64,000 bases of DNA from Hyphomicrobiales bacterium (GTDB lineage Bacteria; Pseudomonadota; Alphaproteobacteria; Rhizobiales; Rhizobiaceae), in NCBI GenBank assembly GCA_900473685.1, contig UCNE01000023.1:62001-126000 (forward strand), in the 5' to 3' direction. The notes under the pieces were generated by a model that saw nothing but the letters and a program-made list of their open reading frames with translations, was not told where the DNA came from and ran no database searches. This document shows, piece after piece, positions 1 to 8,671 of the stretch (its first letter is position 1; each line of letters starts with the position of its first letter). The position numbers and the translations under genes were made by a program.

Positions 1-775
1 GCGTTCCGCGCAACCATGCCTTCCAGGACCGCGCCCAGTCCTGGGCCGTCATCCAGACGGAACCCTTGACCGCCTCGACCTTGTCCGGACCCTGCTCGCC
101 CTGTGCGGCGATATAGAGCGATTCACCAATGGCAAACATGGCCACAGCGAGCGTCGTTACTTCGATCCCGTCCAGAAGATCGGGAACACCGAAGCTCATG
201 CGGGCCTGTCCGGTCAACTGGTCGATGCCAATGATGGCAAGCGCAAAGCCGATGAACAGCGAGGTCAGACCACGCAGCGTCGAATCGCCGAAGGCTGAAG
301 ACACGGTAACAAAGGCGAGAACCATCAGGGCAAAATACTCGCGCGGGCCAAAAACCAGCGCCAGCTTGACGACGAACGGTGCGATGAAGGCAAGGCCGAG
401 TGTCGCGATCAGGCCGGCGACGAACGAGCCGATGGCGGCCGTTGCCAGTGCCGGTCCGCCGCGCCCCTTGCGGGCCATCTTGTTGCCCTCGAGGGCCGTG
501 ACGATTGACGCGCTTTCGCCGGGCGTGTTGAGAAGGATGGAGGTGGTCGAGCCACCGTACATGCCACCATAATAGATGCCGGCAAACATGATCAGCGAAC
601 CGCCCGGATCCAGCCGGTACGTCACCGGCAGCAGCAGCGCCACGGTCAACGCCGGACCAATGCCCGGCAAGACGCCGACGGCGGTACCAAGCGTCACGCC
701 GATCAGCGCATAGAGGAGATTCATCGGCTGGGCAGCAACGAGCATGCCCTGCAGCAGGAAATCGAATGTAGTCAT
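1..775 (-). CDS. tctA: TctA, tripartite tricarboxylate transporter large permease (partial)
   Basis: Large integral-membrane subunit of a tripartite tricarboxylate transporter (TTT), an ion-coupled importer of carboxylates that works with TctB in the inner membrane and the periplasmic binder TctC. The first 258 codons are visible; the 3' end lies beyond the left edge. The translation is almost wholly hydrophobic, with the glycine-rich GVLPGIGP segment near residue 35 and [18 protein letters not shown] near residue 70, both typical of TctA. The ATG at 775 follows the tctB stop by 9 bases, so it is the last gene of a tctC-tctB-tctA operon. The substrate cannot be read from the sequence; citrate-type acids are only the family precedent. 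Confidence 0.95.
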   Translation of the reverse strand, partial: MTTFDFLLQGMLVAAQPMNLLYALIGVTLGTAVGVLPGIGPALTVALLLPVTYRLDPGGSLIMFAGIYYGGMYGGSTTSILLNTPGESASIVTALEGNKMARKGRGGPALATAAIGSFVAGLIATLGLAFIAPFVVKLALVFGPREYFALMVLAFVTVSSAFGDSTLRGLTSLFIGFALAIIGIDQLTGQARMSFGVPDLLDGIEVTTLAVAMFAIGESLYIAAQGEQGPDKVEAVKGSVWMTAQDWARSWKAWLRGT

Positions 776-784
776 GTCAGCGCC

Positions 785-1276
785 TTACCAAAACAGGTGT
801 TCAAGCGGACCGGCAGGCAACGAAAGCTGCAGCAACCCGGCAAAGACCAGCCAGACGCCAAGACAGAGCACGATGCCGATCGGGATCGTGAACCAGAGCT
901 TCCGCTTTCCGAATCCAGCCGCAGTCGCTGCGAACAGAAGACCGGTGGCGATGGAAAAACCCAACGGCTTCAGCGTCAGCATCTGCGCAGCGAGACCGCC
1001 GATGATCCAGATCACCGGGCCGAATTCCTGACGCTCCCGTGCCGGAAAATCTCCGCGCAGCGCCTCGAATACGGTCCAGGCGGCCAACAGCAGAAGTACG
1101 CTGGCGATCACGAATGGAATGGTTGCCGGGCCGATGCCGGAATAGCTGGTGATTTCCGCAAGCCGCGACGTATCCCAGAAGATCAGGCCGGCGAGAGCGG
1201 CCAGGAAGACGGCAATGACAAGCGCCGCCCTGTCAGGGCGGCGTGTCTGCGTCGAAGGGGTGTTGCCCTTGCTCAT
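785..1276 (-). CDS. tctB: TctB, tripartite tricarboxylate transporter small permease
   Basis: Small membrane subunit of the TTT importer, 163 residues, the usual TctB size. Four hydrophobic stretches are visible: around residues 18-33, 47-68, 90-118 and 128-150. The protein begins with a short polar cytoplasmic tail rich in Thr, Gln and Arg. TctB proteins are poorly conserved, so the call rests on size, topology and position between tctC and tctA. The start codon overlaps the tctC stop as ATGA (1273-1276), which implies translational coupling. Confidence 0.92.
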   Translation of the reverse strand: MSKGNTPSTQTRRPDRAALVIAVFLAALAGLIFWDTSRLAEITSYSGIGPATIPFVIASVLLLLAAWTVFEALRGDFPARERQEFGPVIWIIGGLAAQMLTLKPLGFSIATGLLFAATAAGFGKRKLWFTIPIGIVLCLGVWLVFAGLLQLSLPAGPLEHLFW

Positions 1277-2217
1277 TTAACCAGACCAATGTCCTTGAGG
1301 ATGGTTTCGGTTGCCGAAACGTCCTTAGCCAACTGTTCCTTGAAGGCGTCGCCAGCAAGGTAGGTATCCGTCCAGCCCTTGGTCTTCAAGGTTTCCTGCC
1401 AGCCGGCCGATTTGGCAAGCTTTTCGACGTCAGCCGAAACAGCAGCCTTCTGCTCGTCGGTCAGGCCGGGAGCAGCAGCAACCATGCGCCAGTTCTGAAC
1501 CACGACGTCGAGGCCACCTTCCTTGATGGTCGGGGCATCGATGCCGGGGATGCGCTCGGCGCTCGACATGGCGAGCAGGCGAAGCGTGCCGGACTTGATC
1601 TGCGATTCGAACTCGCCGTAACCGGAAATGCCGGCTGTTACCTGGCTGCCGAGGATGGCTGCGAGGGCTTCGCCGCCGCCGGAAAACGCGATGTAGTTGA
1701 TCTTGGTCGGGTCAACGCCGGCTGCCTTGGCAATCAGGCCAACAGCGATATGGTCCGTACCGCCGGCCGAACCGCCGCCCCAGGATACAGCGCCCGGATC
1801 CTTCTTCAGCGCTTCGACGAGATCACCCATCGATTTCAGCGGAGAATCGGCCGGAACGACGATGGCTTCGTATTCGCCGGTCAGGCGTGCGATCGGCGTA
1901 ACGTCGTTGAGCGATACCGGCGACTTGTTGGTGAGGATGGCGCCGACCATGACGTAACCGCCGACGATCAGGGCATTGGCATTGCCGGCCGACTGGCTGG
2001 CGAACTGTGCGAGGCCGATCGTGCCGCCGGCGCCCGGTACGTTCTGAACCTGGACGTTGCCGGAAATGCCTTCGGTCTGCATCACCGACTGGATCGAGCG
2101 GGCCGTCTGGTCCCAGCCGCCGCCCGGGTTGGCCGGAGCGATGATGGTGTAATCAGCAGCAACAGCCGGCAGGGCGAGAGCGCCAGCAAGAATGGATGCC
2201 AGAAAAAACTGTTTCAA
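1273..2217 (-). CDS. tctC: TctC, periplasmic tricarboxylate-binding protein (Bug family)
   Basis: Periplasmic substrate-binding protein of the TTT system, 314 residues. It has a clear signal peptide (hydrophobic core at residues 5-15, cleavage near AVAA-DY). The mature N-terminus carries [10 protein letters not shown], the hallmark of the Bug/TctC family that contacts the ligand carboxylate. The first codon is TTG at 2217, preceded by GGAGG eight bases upstream, and a signal peptide starts exactly there. It is first in the operon, as expected for the component needed in excess. The nearby TctD-TctE pair is the likely regulator by analogy with Salmonella tctDE; this is inferred. Confidence 0.95.
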   Translation of the reverse strand: MKQFFLASILAGALALPAVAADYTIIAPANPGGGWDQTARSIQSVMQTEGISGNVQVQNVPGAGGTIGLAQFASQSAGNANALIVGGYVMVGAILTNKSPVSLNDVTPIARLTGEYEAIVVPADSPLKSMGDLVEALKKDPGAVSWGGGSAGGTDHIAVGLIAKAAGVDPTKINYIAFSGGGEALAAILGSQVTAGISGYGEFESQIKSGTLRLLAMSSAERIPGIDAPTIKEGGLDVVVQNWRMVAAAPGLTDEQKAAVSADVEKLAKSAGWQETLKTKGWTDTYLAGDAFKEQLAKDVSATETILKDIGLVK

Positions 2218-2480
2218 AGGGTAGTCCTCCGTCAGGCGCGCTCGTTCACTATGGCGCGCATATTGTTCATCTTTGCGGACGGGGATGGCTCACGATCGAA
2301 TCAGCAGCGGCGGCCTTTTCGGCTCGTCGTTACGCCGGGTCTGGTGAAACTCCTCCCATACGCCTCGATCATCCGCCTCCACGGATAATGAAGAACTGCA
2401 AGGCACCATATGAAGCTGACATTTACCTGACATTGGGCGGGACCTTGCCCTGTTAATGTCCCTTAATTTTTCGTTTTCGT
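2218..2480. promoter_or_regulatory. tctC upstream region
   Basis: 263 bases between the tctC start and the end of the PgtC-like gene, transcribed leftward toward tctC. It should hold the tctCBA promoter. A loose direct repeat (acatttacctgacatt near 2418-2433) is the only structure noticed, and no confident promoter boxes could be assigned. Confidence 0.35.
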
Positions 2481-3548
2481 CTACTGGAGCCGCAAAACTT
2501 CGTTCCAGCGGGCAATCAGCCGCGCCCGCTTCACCTGATCGAGATAAACCATCAGGCCGGGGCTGACCGGAACGGGCTTCAGCTGACCGCCGAGCATCTC
2601 GCGCATCGTGTTGGCGGTGTTGGTGCCGGCCACGTCGGGGCTGACGGCGGGGATCTGCAATTCACGCGCCATGATCGTCTGGCCTTCCTTCGACATGAAG
2701 AATTCCAGATAGCGGCGGCCGAGATCCGGCGTTGCCGCCGCCTGCGGCACAAGCCCGATGCGCGACATGACGACGGTATAATCACGCGGCAGCACGATGC
2801 CGACATCGGGATGGCGCGACGCCCAATCGGCGGCATAGGAACCGAGAATATTGTAACCGAGCACGAAGCGGCCATCGGAGACCCGCTCGAGGATGGCCGA
2901 GCTGGTGGAATAGAGCTTAACCCCGGCTGCCCCCATCGCCTGGATCACCGACCAGATATCACCGAACTGTTCCTGATCGCGCGCCATGAACAGGAATCCG
3001 ACACCGGAGCGCTCGATATCGTATGTACCGATCTTGCCGAACACCGCGCTGCCCTGGCGCTGGAGATAAGCGACAAACTCCGCCCGCGTCGAAGGCGGCT
3101 TTTCCTTGGTAAAACTCGGCTTGTGATAAACGAAGACCGCCGGCTCGAAGGTCAGCGCGTAGGCCGTGTTGCGCCAGTTGGCCCAAGCCGGCCAGCGGCC
3201 GCTCATCGGCATATCGCTGCGCTGGGCGTAGCCGTCATTGCTGAGCTTCACCTGCAGGTCCATCGCCGAGGAAAACGCAAAATCCGCGGTCTTTTGACCG
3301 GCATCGGTCTCCTTGACGATCCGGTCGTAGATCTCGCCGGTCAGCATGTCCTCGTAGCGCACCGCCACATCCGGATTGGCAGTCTGGAAACCGATGATCA
3401 TCGGCCGTGCCAGGGGTTCGTCGAGCGAGGAATAGACGATGACGGTCGGTGCCGCTGCATCGCCCGAACGCGCCGGAAACACCGTTAGCTGGGCTGCGGC
3501 CGACGTTGAAAATCCACAGAGAAGACAGAGAAGGGGAAGGAAACGCAT
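2481..3548 (-). CDS. PgtC-like periplasmic binding protein next to TctDE
   Basis: Extracellular solute-binding protein of the ferric/phosphoglycerate (FbpA/PgtC-like) type, about 355 residues. It has an N-terminal signal peptide beginning MRFLPLLCLLCGF and ending SAAAQ. The body has the two-lobe SBP pattern, including TVIVYSSLDEP at the mature N-terminus and FFMSKEGQ near the C-terminus. An upstream ATG at 3593 exists, but the start at 3548 gives a compact signal peptide. No ABC permease or ATPase gene adjoins it. It is divergent from tctD-tctE with a 78-base gap, so it may act as a periplasmic co-sensor for TctE, as PgtC does with PgtB; that role is inferred. Confidence 0.75.
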   Translation of the reverse strand: MRFLPLLCLLCGFSTSAAAQLTVFPARSGDAAAPTVIVYSSLDEPLARPMIIGFQTANPDVAVRYEDMLTGEIYDRIVKETDAGQKTADFAFSSAMDLQVKLSNDGYAQRSDMPMSGRWPAWANWRNTAYALTFEPAVFVYHKPSFTKEKPPSTRAEFVAYLQRQGSAVFGKIGTYDIERSGVGFLFMARDQEQFGDIWSVIQAMGAAGVKLYSTSSAILERVSDGRFVLGYNILGSYAADWASRHPDVGIVLPRDYTVVMSRIGLVPQAAATPDLGRRYLEFFMSKEGQTIMARELQIPAVSPDVAGTNTANTMREMLGGQLKPVPVSPGLMVYLDQVKRARLIARWNEVLRLQ

Positions 3549-3626
3549 AAAACGATATTGCCGCAGCCTCGGCCCGTTCACAAGCGCCAGCACGCCCGAT
3601 AGAGTGACATCAGGGAGATAGCGGAT

Positions 3627-4301
3627 TTGCGAATACTACTGGTTGAGGACAATACGGCGCTTTCGGAAGGACTTGTCGCGATCCTGCGCGGCAGCGGCTA
3701 TGCCGTCGATGTTGTGCATGACGGCGCCTCGGCCAACGCGGTGACCGCCACGGAAACCTTCGATCTGGTCATCCTCGATCTCAACCTGCCAGAGATGGAC
3801 GGCCTCGACGTGCTGCGCTCGATGCGGGCGCGGCAGAACAAGGCAGCGGTGCTGATCCTGACGGCGCGCGGCACACAGGAAGAAAAGATCAAGGGGCTCG
3901 ATCTCGGCGCCGACGACTACATGATCAAGCCCTTCGACATCAGCGAGTTCGAAGCCCGCGTCCGCGTCCTCCTGCGCAGGCAGGCGGGTCTGCGATCATC
4001 GCTGATCAGCTACGGCAAGATCTCCCTCGACCTCACCTCGCGCACCTTTTCAGCCGATGGCATCACCATCGATATTCCGGCGAGGGAACTCGGCCTTTTG
4101 GAAATCCTGTTCATGCGCGCCGGCAAGGTGGTTGCCAAGGAGGCGATCATCCAGTCGCTGACGGCTTTCGACGATGATCTGAGTGCCAATGCCATCGAGC
4201 AATATGTCAGCCGGCTGCGCAAACGCCTGGGTCCACATGGGCTGACGGTGCGCACAGCGCGCGGCATCGGCTATTATCTCGACAAGATGGCGGACACCTG
4301 A
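3627..4301 (+). CDS. tctD: TctD-type OmpR-family response regulator
   Basis: DNA-binding response regulator of 224 residues. The receiver domain (about 1-118) has acidic pocket residue D8, phosphoacceptor D51 (in VILDLNLPEMDG), T79 and K101. A winged-helix Trans_reg_C domain fills about 125-220 and ends in the typical VRTARGIGYYL. The start is TTG at 3627, with AGGGAG nine bases upstream. It overlaps tctE by one base (TGATG), so kinase and regulator are co-translated. The probable target is the tctCBA operon 1.4 kb away, from the Salmonella and Bordetella precedents. Confidence 0.93.
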   Translation: MRILLVEDNTALSEGLVAILRGSGYAVDVVHDGASANAVTATETFDLVILDLNLPEMDGLDVLRSMRARQNKAAVLILTARGTQEEKIKGLDLGADDYMIKPFDISEFEARVRVLLRRQAGLRSSLISYGKISLDLTSRTFSADGITIDIPARELGLLEILFMRAGKVVAKEAIIQSLTAFDDDLSANAIEQYVSRLRKRLGPHGLTVRTARGIGYYLDKMADT

Positions 4302-5710
4302 TGGCGCGGCGCGCCTATTCGCTGCGCCGGGGATTACTCGCCTGGCTGCTGATCTCGACCGCCGTCATCGGCGCGCTGGCCCTGATCGACACTTATCGCG
4401 AGGCAGTGAAGACGGCGAACATCGTGTCCGACCGGGTGCTTGCCGGCTCGGCACTGGCCATCGCCGAACGGGTCGTGGTCGCCGAAGACGGTTCGCTTGA
4501 GGTCGATATCCCCTATGTGGCGCTGGAGATGCTGACCTCGGCCGCGCAGGACCGGGTCTTCTACCGGGTCGACGGCCCGCCCGGCCAATTCATCACCGGC
4601 TACCAGAACCTGCCCTCGGTCGCCGCTCTCAACGGCCAGTCGGCAGTTTATACCGATGCGCAGTTCCGCGGTGAGCCGATCCGGGTGGCAGCCCTGGAGC
4701 GGTCCGCATCGACCGGCATCAACTCCGTTCCCTTCGTCGTCACCGTCGCGGAAACCACCATTGCCCGGCGGCAGCTGACACAGGCAATCCTTTTACGGTC
4801 GGCCTTCCGGCTGCTGATGATGATCCTTGGTGCTGCCGTCATCGTCTGGATCGCAGTGACCTTTTCGCTGCGGCCGCTCTATCGTCTGGGCGATGCCATT
4901 GCCGAACGCAGCCCCGACGATCTGCACCCGATCGATCAATCGGTGCCGAGCGAAGTCGAAGGGCTGGTCGAAACCGTCAATTCCTTCATGGTGCGGCTGC
5001 AATCGGCGCTCGATGCGCTGCGCCACTTTTCCGGCAATGCCAGCCATCAGCTCCGCACGCCACTGGCGATCATCCGTACACAGCTGGCGCTGTCGGCCCG
5101 CGCCACCACATTGGAGGAGGCTCACGCCGCCGCCCGCAAGGGTGACGAGGCCGTCGCCCATGCCGAGCGCATCTTGGCGCAATTGTTGTTGATGGCAAAG
5201 ATCGACGCCGCTGGCTCGACGCAACCGCTGCCGCTTGAGATCATCGATCTGGTGGCGCTGGCGCAGGAGATCACCGGCGACCGCGTGCCTGGCGCCGGCG
5301 AGGCCGGTATCGATCTCGGCTTCGAGGGCGACGGCAAGGCGCTGATCCGGGCGGAACCGCTGCTGATCGGCGAGCTGCTGCGTAATCTCATCGAAAATGC
5401 CATCGCCTACTCTGGCAAGGGGGCGGAAGTCACGGTCCGGGTCGAAATAGAGACAGACGGTGTCCGGCTCGACGTAGAAGACAACGGCCCGGGCATCCCA
5501 CCGGAAAACCGGCAGGTCGTGCGCCAGCGTTTTGCCCGCGGCGGACGCGGGCAAGCACCGGGGATGGGGTTGGGACTTCCGATCGTCGAAGAAATCGCCG
5601 GATTGTTCGGCGGACATCTTGCGCTGGGAGAAGGGCCGGGGGGAAAAGGGCTGAAAGCCTCGATAACATTCCCGGCCGCAATAGCTGGCCCGGCCGCGGT
5701 CTCTGCCTAG
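4301..5710 (+). CDS. tctE: TctE-type sensor histidine kinase
   Basis: Membrane sensor kinase of 469 residues. Transmembrane helices lie near residues 11-29 and 164-188 and enclose a periplasmic domain of about 135 residues. The HisKA dimerisation helix holds phosphoacceptor H249 in ASHQLRTPLA. The ATPase domain shows the N box (LLRNLIENAIAYSG), a G1 box (DNGPGIPPE) and a G2 box (GMGLGLPIVEEIAG). It should autophosphorylate in response to a periplasmic carboxylate signal, sensed directly or through the neighbouring PgtC-like protein, and pass phosphate to D51 of TctD. Confidence 0.93.
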   Translation: MARRAYSLRRGLLAWLLISTAVIGALALIDTYREAVKTANIVSDRVLAGSALAIAERVVVAEDGSLEVDIPYVALEMLTSAAQDRVFYRVDGPPGQFITGYQNLPSVAALNGQSAVYTDAQFRGEPIRVAALERSASTGINSVPFVVTVAETTIARRQLTQAILLRSAFRLLMMILGAAVIVWIAVTFSLRPLYRLGDAIAERSPDDLHPIDQSVPSEVEGLVETVNSFMVRLQSALDALRHFSGNASHQLRTPLAIIRTQLALSARATTLEEAHAAARKGDEAVAHAERILAQLLLMAKIDAAGSTQPLPLEIIDLVALAQEITGDRVPGAGEAGIDLGFEGDGKALIRAEPLLIGELLRNLIENAIAYSGKGAEVTVRVEIETDGVRLDVEDNGPGIPPENRQVVRQRFARGGRGQAPGMGLGLPIVEEIAGLFGGHLALGEGPGGKGLKASITFPAAIAGPAAVSA

Positions 5711-5829
5711 CGGTTGCGACCTGTCATAAGCGAGGTCGTTTCACGGGTCTGAACGAGAAGGATCGCGTTCCAGATCATCTGGACAAAGCCGCGATCAGAC
5801 GGGCTCGACAGCTTGCGCTGCGAAAACAT
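5707..5829 (-). CDS. Small hypothetical protein (40 aa)
   Basis: Short ORF encoding 40 residues beginning MFSQRKLSSP and ending in a basic tail. The start at 5829 has GGAG seven bases upstream, while longer versions of the frame (ATG at 5841 or 5919) have no such site. The middle segment (FVQMIWNAILLVQ) could form a short amphipathic or membrane-binding helix. It overlaps the 3' end of tctE by 4 bases in convergent orientation. No family is recognised. Confidence 0.4.
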   Translation of the reverse strand: MFSQRKLSSPSDRGFVQMIWNAILLVQTRETTSLMTGRNR

Positions 5830-6205
5830 GATAAGCTCCATAGGGTTGTTGCGAGGGTGAGATAGCACTTCGCCATGTATTTCGCCAGAGGGCAAAAGCA
5901 AATCTGCCTTGCACGGCAAGCATGGCAGATATATCTGGAATTTTTCCTTACGAAATACACAATGCCAAAAGTAAATACACCCGATACACGGTTTTGCTTT
6001 TCACCGATAATTTATCAACGAATCAATAGCTTGTGTGCGACCGAAGAAACAACATCATCGATGAGTTTCTTCCCCTTTGGTGGACCGAAAAGAACCCGCT
6101 CCGTTTGCCAACCTGTGGATAGCAGCGATCCTTTCGCGCCTTTTGTCGAAATGGCTTTTGTTTTTTTCCCATGCCATGCTGCGGCAAAACAGGCAGGAGA
6201 AAACC
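5830..6205. other. Intergenic region with hairpin and direct repeats
   Basis: 376 AT-rich bases between the 40-aa ORF and the AcuI-like gene. A nested hairpin lies at 5902-5930: outer arms ATCTGCC/GGCAGAT, inner arms TTGC/GCAA. Two exact copies of AAATACAC, 20 bases apart (5953-5960 and 5973-5980), precede a third partial copy GATACAC at 5983-5989. These could be operator half-sites. Nothing protein-coding is convincing. Confidence 0.4.
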
Positions 6206-7201
6206 ATGGCGGAGCATTTCAGGGCATTGGTGATCGACGATCGCGACGGCAAGCCGGTGGCTGGCTTTCGGGAACTGGCGCTTGCCGATCTCCCCGATCA
6301 CGACGTGCTGGTCGAAGTCCAGTTCTCGACGCTCAACTACAAGGATGGCCTCGCCGTTTCCGGCAAGGGGCGCATCGCCCGCCGCCTGCCGATGGTCGCC
6401 GGGGTCGATCTCTCCGGTATTGTCGTTCAGTCCCGCAGCCCAGACTGGAAGCCCGGTGACAAGATCGTCGTCAACGGTTGGGGCATGTCGGAAACCGAAT
6501 GGGGCGGCTATACGCGCTTCCAGCGGCTGAAGCCGGAATGGCTGACACGTCTGCCGGATGCCTTCACGCTTGAGGAAAGTATGGCGATCGGCACGGCCGG
6601 ATACACGGCGGCCCTTGCGATCGACGCACTGGAATCCTGGGGCAAGATCAAGACGGATACACGTGAAATTCTGGTGACCGGTGCCGCGGGCGGCGTGGGC
6701 TCGATGGCCATCGCCCTCTTGGGCAATCGCGGCTACAGGGTAACGGCATCGACGGGGCGGCCGGAAACGCACGAATACCTGTCCGCGCTTGGGGCGACGG
6801 GTTTTGTAGATCGTGCAGAACTGGCGGCAAAGGGAGGCGCCTTGCAAAAGGAACGCTGGGCAGGCGCCATCGATTCCGTCGGATCGACAACGCTCGCCAA
6901 CGTTCTGGCGCAGACCGTCCAGAGCGGCGCGGTCGCTGCCTGTGGTCTCGCCGGCGGCGCTGACCTTCCGGCAACCGTCATGCCGCATATTCTGCGTGGT
7001 GTCGCGCTTCTCGGCATCAATTCGGTGACGGCACCGCACATCGAGCGCGACAGAGCCTGGGCCATTCTGGCGGAAAGCCTTGACCGCGAACGGCTGGCAG
7101 CAATGACAACGGTCGAGCCATTGTCCAACCTGCCGCAGCTGGCAGAAGACATCGTTGCCGGAAAAATCCGCGGCCGCGTCGTCATCGACGTAACGAAATA
7201 A
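6206..7201 (+). CDS. acuI: Acrylyl-CoA reductase-like MDR oxidoreductase (AcuI/YhdH)
   Basis: Zinc-free medium-chain dehydrogenase/reductase of 331 residues. The family reduces acryloyl-CoA to propionyl-CoA with NADPH and so removes a toxic electrophile. Visible features are FSTLNYKDGLAVSGKG near residue 35, GVDLSGIV, a Rossmann motif VTGAAGGVGSMA near residue 155, and the C-terminal segment KIRGRVVIDV. The ATG at 6206 has AGGAGA directly upstream. It stands alone, followed 45 bases later by a DUF1801 gene. The YhdH/AcuI assignment is strong; acryloyl-CoA as the substrate is by family only. Confidence 0.85.
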   Translation: MAEHFRALVIDDRDGKPVAGFRELALADLPDHDVLVEVQFSTLNYKDGLAVSGKGRIARRLPMVAGVDLSGIVVQSRSPDWKPGDKIVVNGWGMSETEWGGYTRFQRLKPEWLTRLPDAFTLEESMAIGTAGYTAALAIDALESWGKIKTDTREILVTGAAGGVGSMAIALLGNRGYRVTASTGRPETHEYLSALGATGFVDRAELAAKGGALQKERWAGAIDSVGSTTLANVLAQTVQSGAVAACGLAGGADLPATVMPHILRGVALLGINSVTAPHIERDRAWAILAESLDRERLAAMTTVEPLSNLPQLAEDIVAGKIRGRVVIDVTK

Positions 7202-7246
7202 ACCGCCCCGTAAAGCGTTTGGACAACCACCAACGAGGAGCATGGA

Positions 7247-7681
7247 ATGACAAGTCTACCCGTTCCCGATGCCGTTGCCCAAGCGCTTGAGCAATACCCC
7301 GATGCGGTCAGACGGCGGCTGTTGCAGGTTCGTGACCTCATCTTTGCCGTAGCGGCGGAAACCGAAGGCGTCGGCCCGCTGACTGAAACCCTCAAATGGG
7401 GCGAACCGGCCTATCTGACGGAGGCGAGCAAAAGCGGAACAACCATCCGGCTGGGCGCATCCAGGTCGGCGCCTGATCAATGCGCTGTGTTCGTCAACTG
7501 CCAGGCCACGTTGATTGACACTTTTCGCGCCCACTTTGCCGATGATTTTACCTTTGAAGGGCAGCGGGCACTGCTTTTCCCGGCAACTGGCGACTTCCGC
7601 CGGGAACCGCTGGCGCTCTGCCTTCGCGCCGCACTGATCTATCATCGACAAAAGACGGCGCAGAAAATTCAGCCGGCCTGA
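7247..7681 (+). CDS. DUF1801 (YdhG-like) domain protein
   Basis: 144 residues matching the DUF1801/YdhG fold in pattern: an N-terminal helical segment, then ETLKWGEPAYLT and a C-terminal GQRALLFP motif. Proteins of this family are small, cytoplasmic and of unsettled function; some resemble iron-chaperone frataxin folds. The start ATG follows GAGGAG by six bases. It may be read with the upstream acuI gene (45-base gap) and converges with the binding-protein gene that ends at 7749. Confidence 0.75.
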   Translation: MTSLPVPDAVAQALEQYPDAVRRRLLQVRDLIFAVAAETEGVGPLTETLKWGEPAYLTEASKSGTTIRLGASRSAPDQCAVFVNCQATLIDTFRAHFADDFTFEGQRALLFPATGDFRREPLALCLRAALIYHRQKTAQKIQPA

Positions 7682-7748
7682 TCACCCCGCCATTCATGTG
7701 GCAGGACACGATCAGGCAGACGGTTTCCCACCGATCGAATGCCGGCTC

Positions 7749-8528
7749 TTACTTCATCGTGTAGACATCGATGGTAAAATACTTGTCGTTGATGGCCTTG
7801 TAGGTGCCGTCGGCGCGAATGTCGGCAAGCGCCTTGTTCAGCTTTTCGCGAAGATCGTTGTCGTCCTGGCGCAGAGCAATGCCGACACCGTCGCCAACGA
7901 ATTTCCGGTCGGTGATGGGATCACCGATCAGTTCGCAGCATTTGCCGTCATTGTTCTTGGTGACCCAGTCGAGCATCGGCAGCATGTCGCCGACTTCCAT
8001 GTCGAGACGGCCGTTGGCCATGTCGAGATTGGCTTCGTCCTGTGTCGGATAAAGCTTGATCTCGGCATCCGGATAGACTGCCGCAATATATTCGGCCTGT
8101 GTGGTGCCCGATTGCGCGCCGATGACCTTGCCCTTCAGCGCCTCATTGGTGAAGGCGGTGACGCCGGCCCCCTTGGCTGCCACATGGGTCATGGCCGCCA
8201 GATAATAGGGGTCGCTGAAAGCGACCTGCTTGCGGCGCTCGTCGGTGATGAACATCGAGGCGATGATCATGTCGTATTTCTTGGCGACCAATCCCGGGAT
8301 GATGCCATCCCAATCCTGCGCGACAACCTCGCATTCGACCTGCATCTTGGCGCAGAGCGCCAGACCGATATCGACATCGAAGCCGCCGAGCTTGCCGGCC
8401 GTATCGACAAAATTGAACGGAGGGTAGGCGCCTTCGGTGCCGATCCGAAGCTTTTCGGCGGCATTGGCGGGCGTCATGGAAAGCGTTGCTGCACAGGCGA
8501 GAGCCAATGCGATCAGATGTTTCTTCAT
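7749..8528 (-). CDS. Family 3 periplasmic amino-acid binding protein (orphan)
   Basis: Polar amino-acid ABC binding protein of 259 residues with a signal peptide (cleavage near ANA-AEKL). The mature protein opens with RIGTEGAYPPFNFVD and has GGFDVDIGLALC, the SBP_bac_3 signature. IIASMFITDERRK is also family-typical and resembles the lysine/arginine/ornithine group. No permease or ATPase gene is adjacent, so it must share membrane components encoded elsewhere. It lies just downstream of the MerR-XRE-cupin regulator on the same strand, with about 140 bases between. A ligand such as 5-aminovalerate, GABA or lysine is suggested only by the next genes. Confidence 0.88.
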   Translation of the reverse strand: MKKHLIALALACAATLSMTPANAAEKLRIGTEGAYPPFNFVDTAGKLGGFDVDIGLALCAKMQVECEVVAQDWDGIIPGLVAKKYDMIIASMFITDERRKQVAFSDPYYLAAMTHVAAKGAGVTAFTNEALKGKVIGAQSGTTQAEYIAAVYPDAEIKLYPTQDEANLDMANGRLDMEVGDMLPMLDWVTKNNDGKCCELIGDPITDRKFVGDGVGIALRQDDNDLREKLNKALADIRADGTYKAINDKYFTIDVYTMK

Positions 8529-8671
8529 GCGTTCAGTTCCCCTTTTGGCGCACCGTTTGCCGGTGCTTGGTGGAAACTGTATGCCCGAAAGGCCTATAAA
8601 CGAAATAGATAGAGACAATAGCCGGTATAAACGCGCTTGATCGCCAATCGCCGAAATTGTGGCGGAAAATA

